Shown here in pieces: positions 7,024 through 14,963 of a stretch of 64,000 nt of DNA; position 1 is the first letter of the stretch, and the number at the start of each line of letters is the position of its first letter. The stretch is from CAWBLP01 sp963789495 (GTDB taxonomy: Bacteria > Pseudomonadota > Alphaproteobacteria > Acetobacterales > Acetobacteraceae), in contig CAWBLP010000008.1 of NCBI GenBank assembly GCA_963789495.1, positions 248,001-312,000 of the forward strand, given 5' to 3'. The notes beneath the pieces were generated by a model. It saw only the letters and a list, made by a program, of their open reading frames with translations, searched no databases and was not told the DNA's origin. Made by a program: the position numbers and the translations under genes.

Positions 7024-8409
7024 GTGGGCGGGAAGCGCTACGCTCTGCTAGTCGGCAACGGTTCTTTCACCGAAGCAGGCAAGGACACACCGCGCCTGCC
7101 AACGCTGCGCTGCCCTGTAGCCGACGTCGCTGGCCTGCAGGAACTGCTGGGGCAGCCGACACACGGCGGCTACGCCGTGACGACGTTAATCGATCGGCCG
7201 CACAACGAGATCCGGCGGGCGGTCTACGACTGCTTAAAGAAGGCCGGGCCGGAAGACCAAGTGATGATCTACTACTCGGGCCACGGGAAGCTGGACGAGC
7301 AGGGCAACCTCTACCTGGCCGGCAGCGACACCGATCCCGAATCGCTCGATCCCACCGCGCTGGCCGCGGCCGACGTGCAGAAATACGTAGGCGACTCTCG
7401 GGCGGGCGCGCGCATCGTGATCCTCGATTGCTGCTTCAGCGGCGCGGTCGAACGTATCTTCCGCCAGGGCACCGCGAAAGGAGCGGTCGCCGAGCAGGCG
7501 GGGCAGGCGCTGCGCGCGCAGGCGGGCCAAGGGGTGTTCTACCTAACCGCCAGCACCGATGTGCAGACGGCCGAGGAAAAGGACCAGGACCACTACAGCC
7601 TGCTGACGAAGCACATTATCACCGGGATCGGCGGCGGCACGGCGGACGCGAACGATGATGGTGAGGTCCGCTTCTCTGAACTCTGCGATTTCGTGCAGAA
7701 TGGCGTTCGGCAGGAGGGCGCGCAACGTCCGCTGTCGTTTGCGTTCAAGGCGTACGGCGATCCCGTCATCGCATTCACAGGTCGCCTGCCGCTCGCCGCT
7801 CGGCGCGACGCGATCGAGCAGCAGGTCTACGCGCTCCGCACCAAGAACAATAAACTGCTGCACGGGACGAATGCCGCCCGTGTCCTGGACTACATCCACC
7901 GGGCCGATGCTGACTCCGCCGTGATGCAGGCGCTGTACGATGCGCGTGAGGACGACGAGGCATTTCTTCGGATCCTGTATCGGCTCTCCGATCGGGTCGA
8001 AATACCTGCGGACCTAGCGCGCGACGCAGTCCCGCCAGCGAAACTCACTCCTGGTCCAGCGACACGACTCTCGACGATTGCCTCTCGGGCGCAGGTAATC
8101 CCAGCGCGTTGGTGGTTCGGCAAGCGCAGCGCGATCATCTCAATCGTCGTGGCCGCAAGCCTGGCACTGGGCGCCGTGTGGATCCTCTGGTCACCGAACT
8201 CGACGACGACGGCAGCGGGGGCGGGGGCGGAACTAGTCCGACCGCCAGGCAGTGGCGTCCTCTTGCTGCAGACAGACCGGTCCGATGCGGCGAAGCCGAA
8301 GAGCGATGCGCCGCCGCCTGCCCAGCCATCCAGCACCCAGCTCATTCGGCCGTCCACGCCACTCGTGACCGGCAGCACGCCGTTGCTTGTCAGGCCGATC
8401 ACCAAATAA
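7024..8409 (+). CDS. caspase-family (C14) protease with C-terminal membrane anchor
   Basis: A 461-residue protein from a GTG just after the EACC1-like gene. The caspase-like domain has YSGHG with catalytic His87 and DCCFSG with catalytic Cys137, after an opening KRYALLVGN strand. A middle region (about 250-330) of unknown type follows. A single membrane helix is at about 369-389 (SAIISIVVAASLALGAVWIL), then a 72-residue Pro/Ser/Thr-rich tail. The topology suggests a cytoplasmic protease and a periplasmic tail, or the reverse. In related systems caspases act as suicide effectors or as regulated proteases of partners. The next gene encodes an exported protein, a possible substrate or ligand. 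Confidence 0.85.
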   Translation: MGGKRYALLVGNGSFTEAGKDTPRLPTLRCPVADVAGLQELLGQPTHGGYAVTTLIDRPHNEIRRAVYDCLKKAGPEDQVMIYYSGHGKLDEQGNLYLAGSDTDPESLDPTALAAADVQKYVGDSRAGARIVILDCCFSGAVERIFRQGTAKGAVAEQAGQALRAQAGQGVFYLTASTDVQTAEEKDQDHYSLLTKHIITGIGGGTADANDDGEVRFSELCDFVQNGVRQEGAQRPLSFAFKAYGDPVIAFTGRLPLAARRDAIEQQVYALRTKNNKLLHGTNAARVLDYIHRADADSAVMQALYDAREDDEAFLRILYRLSDRVEIPADLARDAVPPAKLTPGPATRLSTIASRAQVIPARWWFGKRSAIISIVVAASLALGAVWILWSPNSTTTAAGAGAELVRPPGSGVLLLQTDRSDAAKPKSDAPPPAQPSSTQLIRPSTPLVTGSTPLLVRPITK

Positions 8410-8420
8410 TAGGGGGCGTC

Positions 8421-9077
8421 GTGAAGACAATCCGTCGATTCCGATCTGCGACGCCGCCATGGGCCGCCCCGCTTGTACTCGTGCTTCTGCTGTGCGCCGA
8501 CATAGGCCGGGCAGCCGATGAGCCGCACGGCCTGCTGCTCCGCAAGGGCATGATCGTTTGGCAGATGCCGCTGGCCCAAGCGAGGCCGCTTGTGGAAGAA
8601 AACATCCGGCCGAATACGATGCAGCTTCTGGCAAACCAGAAGAAGGAGCGGTTCGGCTGCCAAGCCCAAGGCAAGGAAGTGACGCGCTGCATATGGGCGT
8701 GCTGCGTGGATCTTGGCGAGCCCGGCATTGTGCATTTCTCAACATTGTGGTTCTACAATGACAAATTCTACGCCTACTCTGTTAACTTCAACACCAACCA
8801 GTTTCAGCAAATTGGCGCTGCACTCGCTGCACGGTTAGGACCGCCATCGCGCGAAGAGCAGGAGAACAGGTCCAACTTAAATGTCCTGCAGGGCGGTCTC
8901 AACACTTACATCGTGAACACGAAGCGGTGGGACGTTGGCAATGTCGCGGTTCTGCTCGCTGACCGTGGTGGTGGGCAATTCATCGGACAGCTCTACGCGA
9001 CCTACCTCCCGCTGGCACGGCAAGCGACGCCGCCCAGACGTCAGGACGAAACACCTTCTCCGAAGCTGCCTTTCTGA
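8421..9077 (+). CDS. exported protein of unknown function, third gene of the caspase cassette
   Basis: A 218-residue protein from GTG 8421 with AGGGGG 4 nt upstream, 11 nt after the caspase stop. A basic N-terminus and hydrophobic stretch (about 14-26, then GRAAD) look like a signal peptide cleaved near residue 31. The mature part has three or four cysteines (FGCQAQGKEVTRCIWACCVD), suiting a disulfide-bonded periplasmic protein, and a Pro-rich end. I do not recognise the family. Co-transcription with the caspase and EACC1-like genes suggests a functional link, for example a sensor or substrate on the membrane side where the caspase tail lies. Confidence 0.65.
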   Translation: MKTIRRFRSATPPWAAPLVLVLLLCADIGRAADEPHGLLLRKGMIVWQMPLAQARPLVEENIRPNTMQLLANQKKERFGCQAQGKEVTRCIWACCVDLGEPGIVHFSTLWFYNDKFYAYSVNFNTNQFQQIGAALAARLGPPSREEQENRSNLNVLQGGLNTYIVNTKRWDVGNVAVLLADRGGGQFIGQLYATYLPLARQATPPRRQDETPSPKLPF

Positions 9078-9117
9078 TCGTCGGGTCGGGCCGCCGACAG
9101 TGCGAGCGCTCCAACAA

Positions 9118-9540
9118 GTCAGCAAATTGCGACCGCCGCCAGCAATGCTCCTGCGCTCGGCTCTGGATGCGAAAACCTCCGTTCGCCCAGCCAGCGGTGA
9201 TGCATCTTCGTCCAGTGCCCGTAGAGCGAAATCCGTTCATGACGCAGCAGAAAGCTCAGCAGGTGCTGTCGTGTCTTTCCGCAGATCGCGCATCGCCTGG
9301 GACCGTAGCCGCACCAGATCGCGCATCGCTTCGTGCGCCTGGTCGGGAACCCACACTTCGGTGAGTTGTCCAGCCCGTAGCGTCCGCGCCAGCATCATCG
9401 CGTCGCGCCGGTCGGTCTTCACCTTGTCGCCGGCTTTGCGCGGGATCAGCGACGGCGCAACCACGTCGCAGCGATGACCAAGACGGGTGAAATGCCGCTG
9501 GACGCAACAAGGCGTTTCGCGCAGGACTCGCGCGCACCAG
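9118..9540 (-). pseudogene. IS110-family transposase remnant
   Basis: On the minus strand VVAPSLIPRKAGDKVKTDRR, DAMMLARTLRAGQLTEVWVP and LRKD belong to the N-terminal DEDD domain of IS110 transposases. After a frameshift near 9280 the adjoining frame continues RQHLLSFLLRHERISLYGHW and TKMHHRWLGERRF. The true N-terminus and the C-terminal Tnp20 part are missing, so the element is dead. Its left end abuts the stop of the MFS gene (9541), suggesting the remnant formed one edge of a rearrangement in the island. Confidence 0.8.
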
Positions 9541-10785
9541 TCAAGCGCGTGCCTTCGCCAGTTCCGTGATGCCCGGCGCCCGCCAGATAGTCAGCGTCAG
9601 CAGCAGTGCGACGGCCAGCACACTGAACCCAACGAGGAAAACCGCGTTCAGACTTTCCTCGCTAACAATTCCCGCGATGAAGGAGGCCATGGCTGCGGCG
9701 AGCGTGAACAATGCCGTGGACACACCCATCACCCAGCCCTGCTCGGTCTCCGGGGCAGCTGGCGAGAACAGGTTGAGATAGGTTGGATACGCGATGGCAT
9801 GGGCTCCTCCCATTAGGCCGATCATTGCAAACGCAAGTATTTCCGAGCTGACGCCGATGAGAATGATCAGTGCCACCATTTCTATCGCCGTCATCAAGAT
9901 CAGCACCTGAAGGCGCGAGGCGCGCTGACTCAACACTGGAAGGGCGACGAGGCTGGCGAATGCGGTGGTGACACCGAGAACCAGCATGCCCAGGCTGATT
10001 CCTCCAATACCGAGACCGTAACGGATAGACAACAGGTCGTCGAAAAAGACATAGAAGATCATGAAGCCCATCATGTAGAGCAGGTATGGCGCGGAAATCC
10101 GGAGGACGGTAGGTCGGCGCGTGACCTCCCAAAGGAGGATCACCACCTCGAGCGGCTGAATGCGCAACGACGTTCGGCTTGCCTCGGGTTCCCTGAAAAA
10201 CCAGCCGATGAGTAGCATCGCTAGCGCGATCAGGCCGCCGGCCACGTAGAATGGCAGGACGAGTGAGGCGCCGGGGATGAAATCGGGCGACGAGAAGACT
10301 GCGCCAATGATAGGTCCGCCAATCAGGCCGGCTGAAAATCCGGCGACGATCAATCCCATGTTCCGGACTTTTTCCATCTCATCGCGTGACATATCGACCA
10401 TCGCCGCCTGCGCGATCGGCTGGTTCCCGGAGGTAAAGCCGGTGACCGCTCTGCTTAGCAACAGGAGCCAGAAGCTGTTCCAAATGACGGCGACGATCGT
10501 CAGTGCATAGCCCAGCAGCGCACCCGCGAGGCAAATCAGGATGCCAGATTTGCGGCCGATACTGTCGGAGATCCGGGAGATATACACCGCGCCCAGAAAC
10601 CAGGTCAGAAAAAAGACGCCGATCACGACGCCGTAACCGAATTGGCGAACCGCCGGCGTTGTATCAGCGGGCAGCAGGTCCGATCCGGGGCTCATCATGA
10701 GCGTGTTGAAGATGGGGAAGGCCAAGCCCTGACCCATCACGTCCACCGCCATGACGAACACCAAGGCAAGCTTTGACAAGTTCAT
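9541..10785 (-). CDS. MFS transporter, drug/metabolite exporter type
   Basis: About 414 residues from ATG 10785 (an upstream ATG at 10830 would add 15 polar residues). Twelve hydrophobic segments are visible, with the MFS loop 2-3 motif as RISDSIGRKSG and the motif-C-like AGFSAGLIGGPIIG in helix 5, which is typical of antiporters. Substrate cannot be inferred. It is divergent from an O-methyltransferase gene with 184 bp between the starts, an arrangement common for biosynthesis/self-resistance pairs. The end of the gene touches the IS110 remnant; the last residues (ITELAKARA) look natural, so it is probably complete. Confidence 0.8.
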   Translation of the reverse strand: MNLSKLALVFVMAVDVMGQGLAFPIFNTLMMSPGSDLLPADTTPAVRQFGYGVVIGVFFLTWFLGAVYISRISDSIGRKSGILICLAGALLGYALTIVAVIWNSFWLLLLSRAVTGFTSGNQPIAQAAMVDMSRDEMEKVRNMGLIVAGFSAGLIGGPIIGAVFSSPDFIPGASLVLPFYVAGGLIALAMLLIGWFFREPEASRTSLRIQPLEVVILLWEVTRRPTVLRISAPYLLYMMGFMIFYVFFDDLLSIRYGLGIGGISLGMLVLGVTTAFASLVALPVLSQRASRLQVLILMTAIEMVALIILIGVSSEILAFAMIGLMGGAHAIAYPTYLNLFSPAAPETEQGWVMGVSTALFTLAAAMASFIAGIVSEESLNAVFLVGFSVLAVALLLTLTIWRAPGITELAKARA

Positions 10786-10910
10786 CTCGCGGTCCACTCG
10801 GTCCTCCCCGATTGACGGTGCTCTGTTCACTTGTTGTACACAGGTTATCCCTGGGCGATGCCGCCGTGAGAGTGTTCCTGGCGCTGGCTAGTTCGGAGCA
10901 CATAAGGTAG

Positions 10911-10929
10911 ATTGCCTCATATTGGCAAT
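10911..10929. promoter_or_regulatory. possible operator between the MFS and O-methyltransferase genes
   Basis: A short inverted repeat, ATTGCC-N7-GGCAAT, lies in the divergent intergenic region, 41 bp before the methyltransferase ATG at 10970. It is the only clear dyad there. No regulator gene is adjacent, so this is only a candidate. Confidence 0.3.
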
Positions 10930-11205
10930 GTTCGGTCAGTGGCGGACGAGCGCGCTGAGACGAGGTGCGATGACGGTTCCAGATCCCTCCCAAATCATGA
11001 GAATCGCCAGCGGTTATGGGGTGTCGAAGGCGCTTCTGTCGGCCGTTGGGATCGGGCTTTACACCCGTCTCGCGGACCGGCCGATGACACTCGGTGAAAT
11101 CGTCGCCGCGTTTCACCTCCGGGAACGGCCGGCGATGGACTTTCTCGATCTGCTCGTATCGGTCGACCTGCTGGTGCGCGACGACGATGGACCCGATGCC
11201 CATTA

Positions 11206-12250
11206 GACCCGTTGCGAAAGTCGGCCCCCCGGTCAGCGGTGTCCGGCGCGTTCTCACCGGCGGCGTTTCCCTCACCTGATCAGAACGGTCCGAACCCAGC
11301 TTGCAGGTTCACCAGTCCCGCGATGATGGAGATTTTGGTGTGATGCGTCCCAAGTGGGTTGCGAAACCGCTCAGCAGCGATCCTGAACCGTTTCGTTCGT
11401 CCGATCCGGTGCTCAACCCTGACACGGAATCCACTCAGTCCACGGTTATATGCCTTCTCCTCATCAGTGAGTTTCCCGTTCTTTGGCTTCTTGTATGGAC
11501 ATTCCAGGTTCCGATGTTCCTTGTCGTACCCCTGGTACGCACTGTCCGCGTAGAGCCGTGCCTTCCTCGGCAGCTTTGGTCCATTGCGACGGATCGCCAG
11601 GTCATGGTGACTGCCGGGGTGAGAGGGCGAGGCGCTGACGATACGACCATTCCGGGTAACGATGTATTCGGTCTTCACCGTATGGCGCTTCTTCTTGCCG
11701 GAGTAATGCTCTCGCTGTTTGGCGTCCGTGTCAGGACGCTGGATCGGCTGCTCGGTGCAATCGACGATCAGGGCCTCGGCCTCGTTCCGACTGATTTTGG
11801 GCTTCCGTCCAACCCCGATCAGCGGCCGGGCGAGCTTTTCGATCCGCTGGATCGCTCGGCAGATCGCGCTTTTGTTGACGTTGTAGAAGAAGCCCAGGAA
11901 CTCCTGGGTGATGTAGCAACGATAATAGATCAGCATGATCAAAAGATGATCTTCCAAACCACCGACGTCCCAGGGGCGGCCGGATTTGGCCTTGTGCAGC
12001 TGAGCTTTCTCCCAGGGGTCCGCGAGTTGCTTCAGCATTTTGTCGAACGTGGCGACGCTGACCCCGGTCAGGCGGACGAAGCTCGTGCTGGCGCGCAACC
12101 GGGCAGCGGAGAACGGACGGGACATCGGGCCGGTACCTTCATGAAGAAGGTTCTCGACGAATCGAATCGTCCCGTGACCTGTCAAGCTCGGCCGCGCCGG
12201 CTCAGCTCACCGACGGAGAGCCGCTAACGTACTCATTTTCGCAACGGGTC
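11206..12250 (-). mobile_element. IS5-family insertion sequence (IS427-like), 1045 bp, complete
   Basis: The ends are a 14-bp terminal inverted repeat GACCCGTTGCGAAA (11206-11219 and, reversed, 12237-12250). It is flanked by a 2-bp TA duplication (11204-11205 and 12251-12252), the target type of the IS427 subgroup. One transposase gene lies on the minus strand. Removing the element and one TA exactly restores the host methyltransferase reading frame, which confirms both ends. The intact ORF and perfect ends suggest a recent insertion. Confidence 0.9.
11280..12125 (-). CDS. IS5-family DDE transposase
   Basis: About 281 residues from ATG 12125 (a TTG at 12185 would extend it by 20). An N-terminal helical region (LTGVSVATFDKMLKQL; LIMLIYYRCYITQEFLGFFY) is followed by the DDE_Tnp_4 catalytic core: first Asp in VDCTEQPIQRP, second in YADSAYQGYDKEH, and Glu in FRVRVEHRIGRTKRF, the Y-(2)-R-(3)-E-(6)-K style signature of IS5 elements. 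No frameshift is seen, so the element is probably active. It is encoded against the interrupted methyltransferase. Confidence 0.9.
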   Translation of the reverse strand: MSRPFSAARLRASTSFVRLTGVSVATFDKMLKQLADPWEKAQLHKAKSGRPWDVGGLEDHLLIMLIYYRCYITQEFLGFFYNVNKSAICRAIQRIEKLARPLIGVGRKPKISRNEAEALIVDCTEQPIQRPDTDAKQREHYSGKKKRHTVKTEYIVTRNGRIVSASPSHPGSHHDLAIRRNGPKLPRKARLYADSAYQGYDKEHRNLECPYKKPKNGKLTDEEKAYNRGLSGFRVRVEHRIGRTKRFRIAAERFRNPLGTHHTKISIIAGLVNLQAGFGPF

Positions 12251-13115
12251 TATTACTCCAATACGCCAGCAACGGCCCATTTCCTCGTACGGAATAGGCC
12301 GGAATATATCGGCGGTATCATAGAGATCTGGGAGAAGCGCAACTATCGGTTCTGGGCCGACATCACCGAGGCGCTCCAGACCGGCAAGCCGCAGAATGAG
12401 ACGAAGCACGCCGGAACGCCGTTCTTCGAAGCCATGTATGCCGATCCGGCGCGGCTCGAAGCGTTCATGGACGCCATGAACGGCTCCTCCATCCGCAACT
12501 TCCAGGCACTCGCGCGTGCGTTTCCATTCGACCGCTATGAGAGCATGACTGACATCGGCGGGGCGGATGCTCTCCTGTGTCGGGAGGTGGCAGCATTGCA
12601 CCCCAGCATACGCTGCACGACTTTCGACCTGCCGGTGGTGTCGGAGATTGCCGCGCGCAAGGTCGCCGCTGTCGGGCTGTCAGAGAGGATCGCCACAGTC
12701 TCCGGAAATTTCTTCGAGGATCCAATGCCGTCGGCGCAGGTGATCACGATGGGCATGATTCTGCACGACTGGAATCTCGAGACAAAGAAGATGCTTATCC
12801 GTAAGGTATTCGAGACGCTGCCGGATCAAGGCGTATTCATTGCGATCGAATCGTTCATCGACGATGCACGGCGCACCAACACCCTTGGGCTCTTCATGTC
12901 CCTGACGATGCTGATCGAGTTCGGCGATGCCTTCGATTTCACCGTTGCCGAGTTTAGGGACTGGTGTCGGGAAGCAGGTTTCACCCGCTTCGAAACCATT
13001 CCTCTCGACGGCCCCTCGAGCGCTGCAATCGCCTACAAGTCCTCACCCTGAACCGATTTCGCCACGGCAAGGGAGCCCATCGGCGCATTTCATCAGAGCA
13101 GAGCGACCTCTGTAC

Positions 13116-13187
13116 TCAGCCCGCTTCATCGAGGTTCAGATAGATCTGTATCTCAGCAATCTTATCGCCCTTCAACTGGTAGAATGC
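13116..13187 (-). pseudogene. tiny remnant resembling the C-terminus of a SnoaL/NTF2-like protein
   Basis: The last 23 codons before TGA (13118-13116) read AFYQLKGDKIAEIQIYLNLD, the closing strands of SnoaL-like polyketide-cyclase/isomerase folds (FYxxxDGKIxExxxYxD). No matching upstream part follows on; the integrase remnant is fused in another frame. It is too short for certainty and is listed as evidence of scrambled DNA by the tRNA. Confidence 0.3.
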
Positions 13188-13708
13188 TGCACATTTGCCG
13201 CAAAAAATGCCACCCCTCTCCGCGGCGCCGCGGATACCAGATCGTGTTGTTGCCGATCGGCGATCAGTTCCTTGACCAGAGCGATCCCCGGGGGAGCAAG
13301 CGGCACGCGATGCGGGCGGCGGTTCTTCATCCTGACCGCAGGAACCGTCCACGTCCGGCCGTCCAGATTGAACTCCCCCACACGAGCGCCGCGCCCCTCT
13401 CCTGATCGGGAGGCGGTCAATACGATGAAAGCCACCGCCTTCGCGGCCCTGCGCTGGGCCAACGGGTCCACGCCATCCAAGAGCTGCTGACGGTTGCGGC
13501 GCGCCCTCTCCCGCGCCTCGGCCAGCCCGAGCGTGTGCACCGCGCCGATACCCATCTCGTGGGCTTTGCCGGCTCGGCTGTAGCGGAATGCCCAACTGCG
13601 CGTGCCCGTAGTAGTGACCACCAGATACAGGCCGCCCCCGTCAGCATGCTTGCCCTGGCCCAACTGCTTTACGTCGAGTGGCGCCAGTTTCCCGAGCGGC
13701 CTTGGCAT
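13172..13708 (-). pseudogene. P4-type tyrosine integrase with internal deletion
   Basis: It opens as a normal P4-family integrase: LGKLAPLDVKQLGQGKHADG, GLYLVVTTTGTRSWAFRYSR, MGIGAVHTLGLAEARERARR, and DGVDPLAQRR (the DUF4102 arm-binding domain). It then jumps from RRAAKAV directly to AFIVLTASRSGE and the catalytic stretch WTVPAVRMKNRRPHRVPLAP. The core-binding domain is missing, and the end after LVKELIADR loses the usual His-x-x-Arg and Tyr. So the recombinase is inactive. It ends about 150 bp from the 3' end of tRNA-Cys, the usual place for such genes, and marks the island boundary. Confidence 0.8.
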
Positions 13709-13855
13709 TGTCCTTCAAAGCTCACGTTCCAACCCACACTTCACACAAGGACTGGCGCGAATTGATACGAATGGTCACGAACTATGAGATCGGCCGTATT
13801 GCTGGATTTCCCGAAGATTGCGAACGGGTTTGGATGGCGTCGGACCGACCATGAA

Positions 13856-13926
13856 AGGTCCGGGCGGGAATCGAACCCACATTCGCGGATTTGCAGTCCG
13901 CTGCATCACCACTCTGCCACCGGACC
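13856..13926 (-). tRNA. tRNA-Cys (anticodon GCA)
   Basis: The minus strand folds as a cloverleaf: acceptor GGTCCGG/CCGGACC, anticodon loop with GCA (ACTGCAAATCC), T arm GTGGGTTCGATTCCCGC, and U as discriminator base, which is typical for tRNA-Cys. CCA is not encoded. Its 3' end points at the integrase remnant, so it is the likely attachment site of the island to its left. Confidence 0.95.
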
Positions 13927-14256
13927 ATCGGGGAGCGCTGCGGTATATCGGCGGCGCGCCCCCATCCGGTCAAGTCCCTCCGCCAGCCCGGCAGCGTCTG
14001 CCGCGACCGGCCTGGTTGGCTCCGCCCGACCGTGCGTCGCGGCGCGCCGGTCCGTCGCGCGCGGGATCACCCGCGGGGAGCACGCCCAGAGGAGACCCCC
14101 AGGGGAGACCCCCAGGGGAGCCCCCCCAGGGAGCACTCCCCAAGGTTCAGGTCCCGATCAGGTCCCGGGAACCACGCGCCCGGAATCGCCCCGGGTTGGC
14201 GCCGACGCCGCCCGCCGGCTATAAGCCGCCCACCCATTTCCAAGCGTGAGCCCGTA
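13927..14256. other. intergenic region with a GGGGAGACCCCCA-like short tandem repeat (14089-14127)
   Basis: This 330-bp gap between tRNA-Cys and the PCMT-like gene has no convincing gene. At 14089-14127 three GC-rich units repeat (AGGAGACCCCC, AGGGGAGACCCCC, AGGGGAGCCCCCCC), each nearly self-complementary, followed by two weaker copies up to about 14145. Slippage is the likely origin. Confidence 0.55.
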
Positions 14257-14934
14257 ATGGCCCAGCCCGCCCCGACGCCCGATCTGTTCGCCGACGCCCG
14301 CATGCGGATGGTCGACAGCCAGCTCCGCCCCAACAAGGTGACCGATCCGCGCATCACCGGCGCGATGCGCCGCATTCCGCGCGAACGGTTCCTGCCGGGC
14401 GTGCAGTTCGCCCTCGCCTATGCCGACGAGGACGTGCCGCTCGGCAATGGCCGCGTGCTGATGGAGCCGATGGTGATCGCGCGGCTGATCCAGCTCGCGG
14501 CGCCGGTGTCGGGCGAGCGCGCTTTGGTGGTCGCCGCCGGCCCCGGCTACGGCGCCGCCGTGCTGTCCGCCTGCGGCGCCCGGGTCACCGCGCTGGAGGA
14601 CGATCCGGCGCTGCTGCGCCTGGCGCGGCTGGCCCTGACCACGGCGGCGCCCGAGGTCAGCCTGGTCACCGGCCCACTCGCCGCCGGCTGGCCGAATGGC
14701 GCGCCCTATGACGTGATCCTGATCGAGGGGGCGGTGCGCGAAATTCCGCCGGCGATCGCCCAGCAGTTGCGGGCCGAGGGTGGCAGGCTGGTCACCGTGC
14801 TGCGCAGTGCCGACCATGTCAGCGCCGCCGTGCTGGCAGAGGCCACGCCGGGCGGGCTGCGCGCGCAGCCGATGTTCGACTGCGCCACACCCGATATTCC
14901 GGCGCTGCAGCCCGCGCCGGTGTTCGAGTTCTGA
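14257..14934 (+). CDS. protein-L-isoaspartate O-methyltransferase family protein
   Basis: A 225-residue PCMT-fold protein. RMVDSQLRPNKVTDPRI and RIPRERFLPG are the family's N-terminal signatures, and LGNGRVLMEPMVIARLIQLA precedes the SAM site. The SAM loop is degenerate: ALVVAAGPGYGAAVLS where active enzymes have E-I-G-x-G-x-G. Such PCMT-like proteins are common in alphaproteobacteria upstream of tolC and may not repair isoaspartate. The ATG at 14257 gives the normal length; upstream in-frame codons are non-coding in character. Confidence 0.8.
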   Translation: MAQPAPTPDLFADARMRMVDSQLRPNKVTDPRITGAMRRIPRERFLPGVQFALAYADEDVPLGNGRVLMEPMVIARLIQLAAPVSGERALVVAAGPGYGAAVLSACGARVTALEDDPALLRLARLALTTAAPEVSLVTGPLAAGWPNGAPYDVILIEGAVREIPPAIAQQLRAEGGRLVTVLRSADHVSAAVLAEATPGGLRAQPMFDCATPDIPALQPAPVFEF

Positions 14935-14963
14935 CCTGGTTCGGCTGGTGACCGCCGGCGCGG

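Larger units (their letters stand above)
10970..13051 (+). pseudogene. SAM-dependent O-methyltransferase gene interrupted by an IS5-family element
   Basis: The 5' part (10970-11205) encodes the helical dimerisation domain (MTVPDPSQIMRIASGYGVSK, TLGEIVAAFHLRERPAMDFL); the 3' part (12253-13051) encodes the catalytic domain with DIGGADALL (SAM binding), DLPVV, and GMILHDW, the segment holding the catalytic His. Removing the IS and one TA copy restores the frame across the junction as GPDAHYYSNTPATAHFL, giving 344 residues, the usual length of plant-type/hydroxyneurosporene-type O-methyltransferases. The present form stops at TAG 11204-11206 inside the IS end. The substrate is unknown; the divergent MFS exporter suggests a secreted aromatic or polyketide-like product. 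Confidence 0.85.

Noticed and set aside
10970..11206. short stand-alone gene ending at TAG 11204-11206
   Set aside because: The stop is created by the IS end; it is the first part of the interrupted O-methyltransferase.
14089..14145. short GC-rich tandem units as a possible CRISPR array
   Set aside because: Units are 11-14 nt, contiguous, with no spacers and no cas genes nearby.
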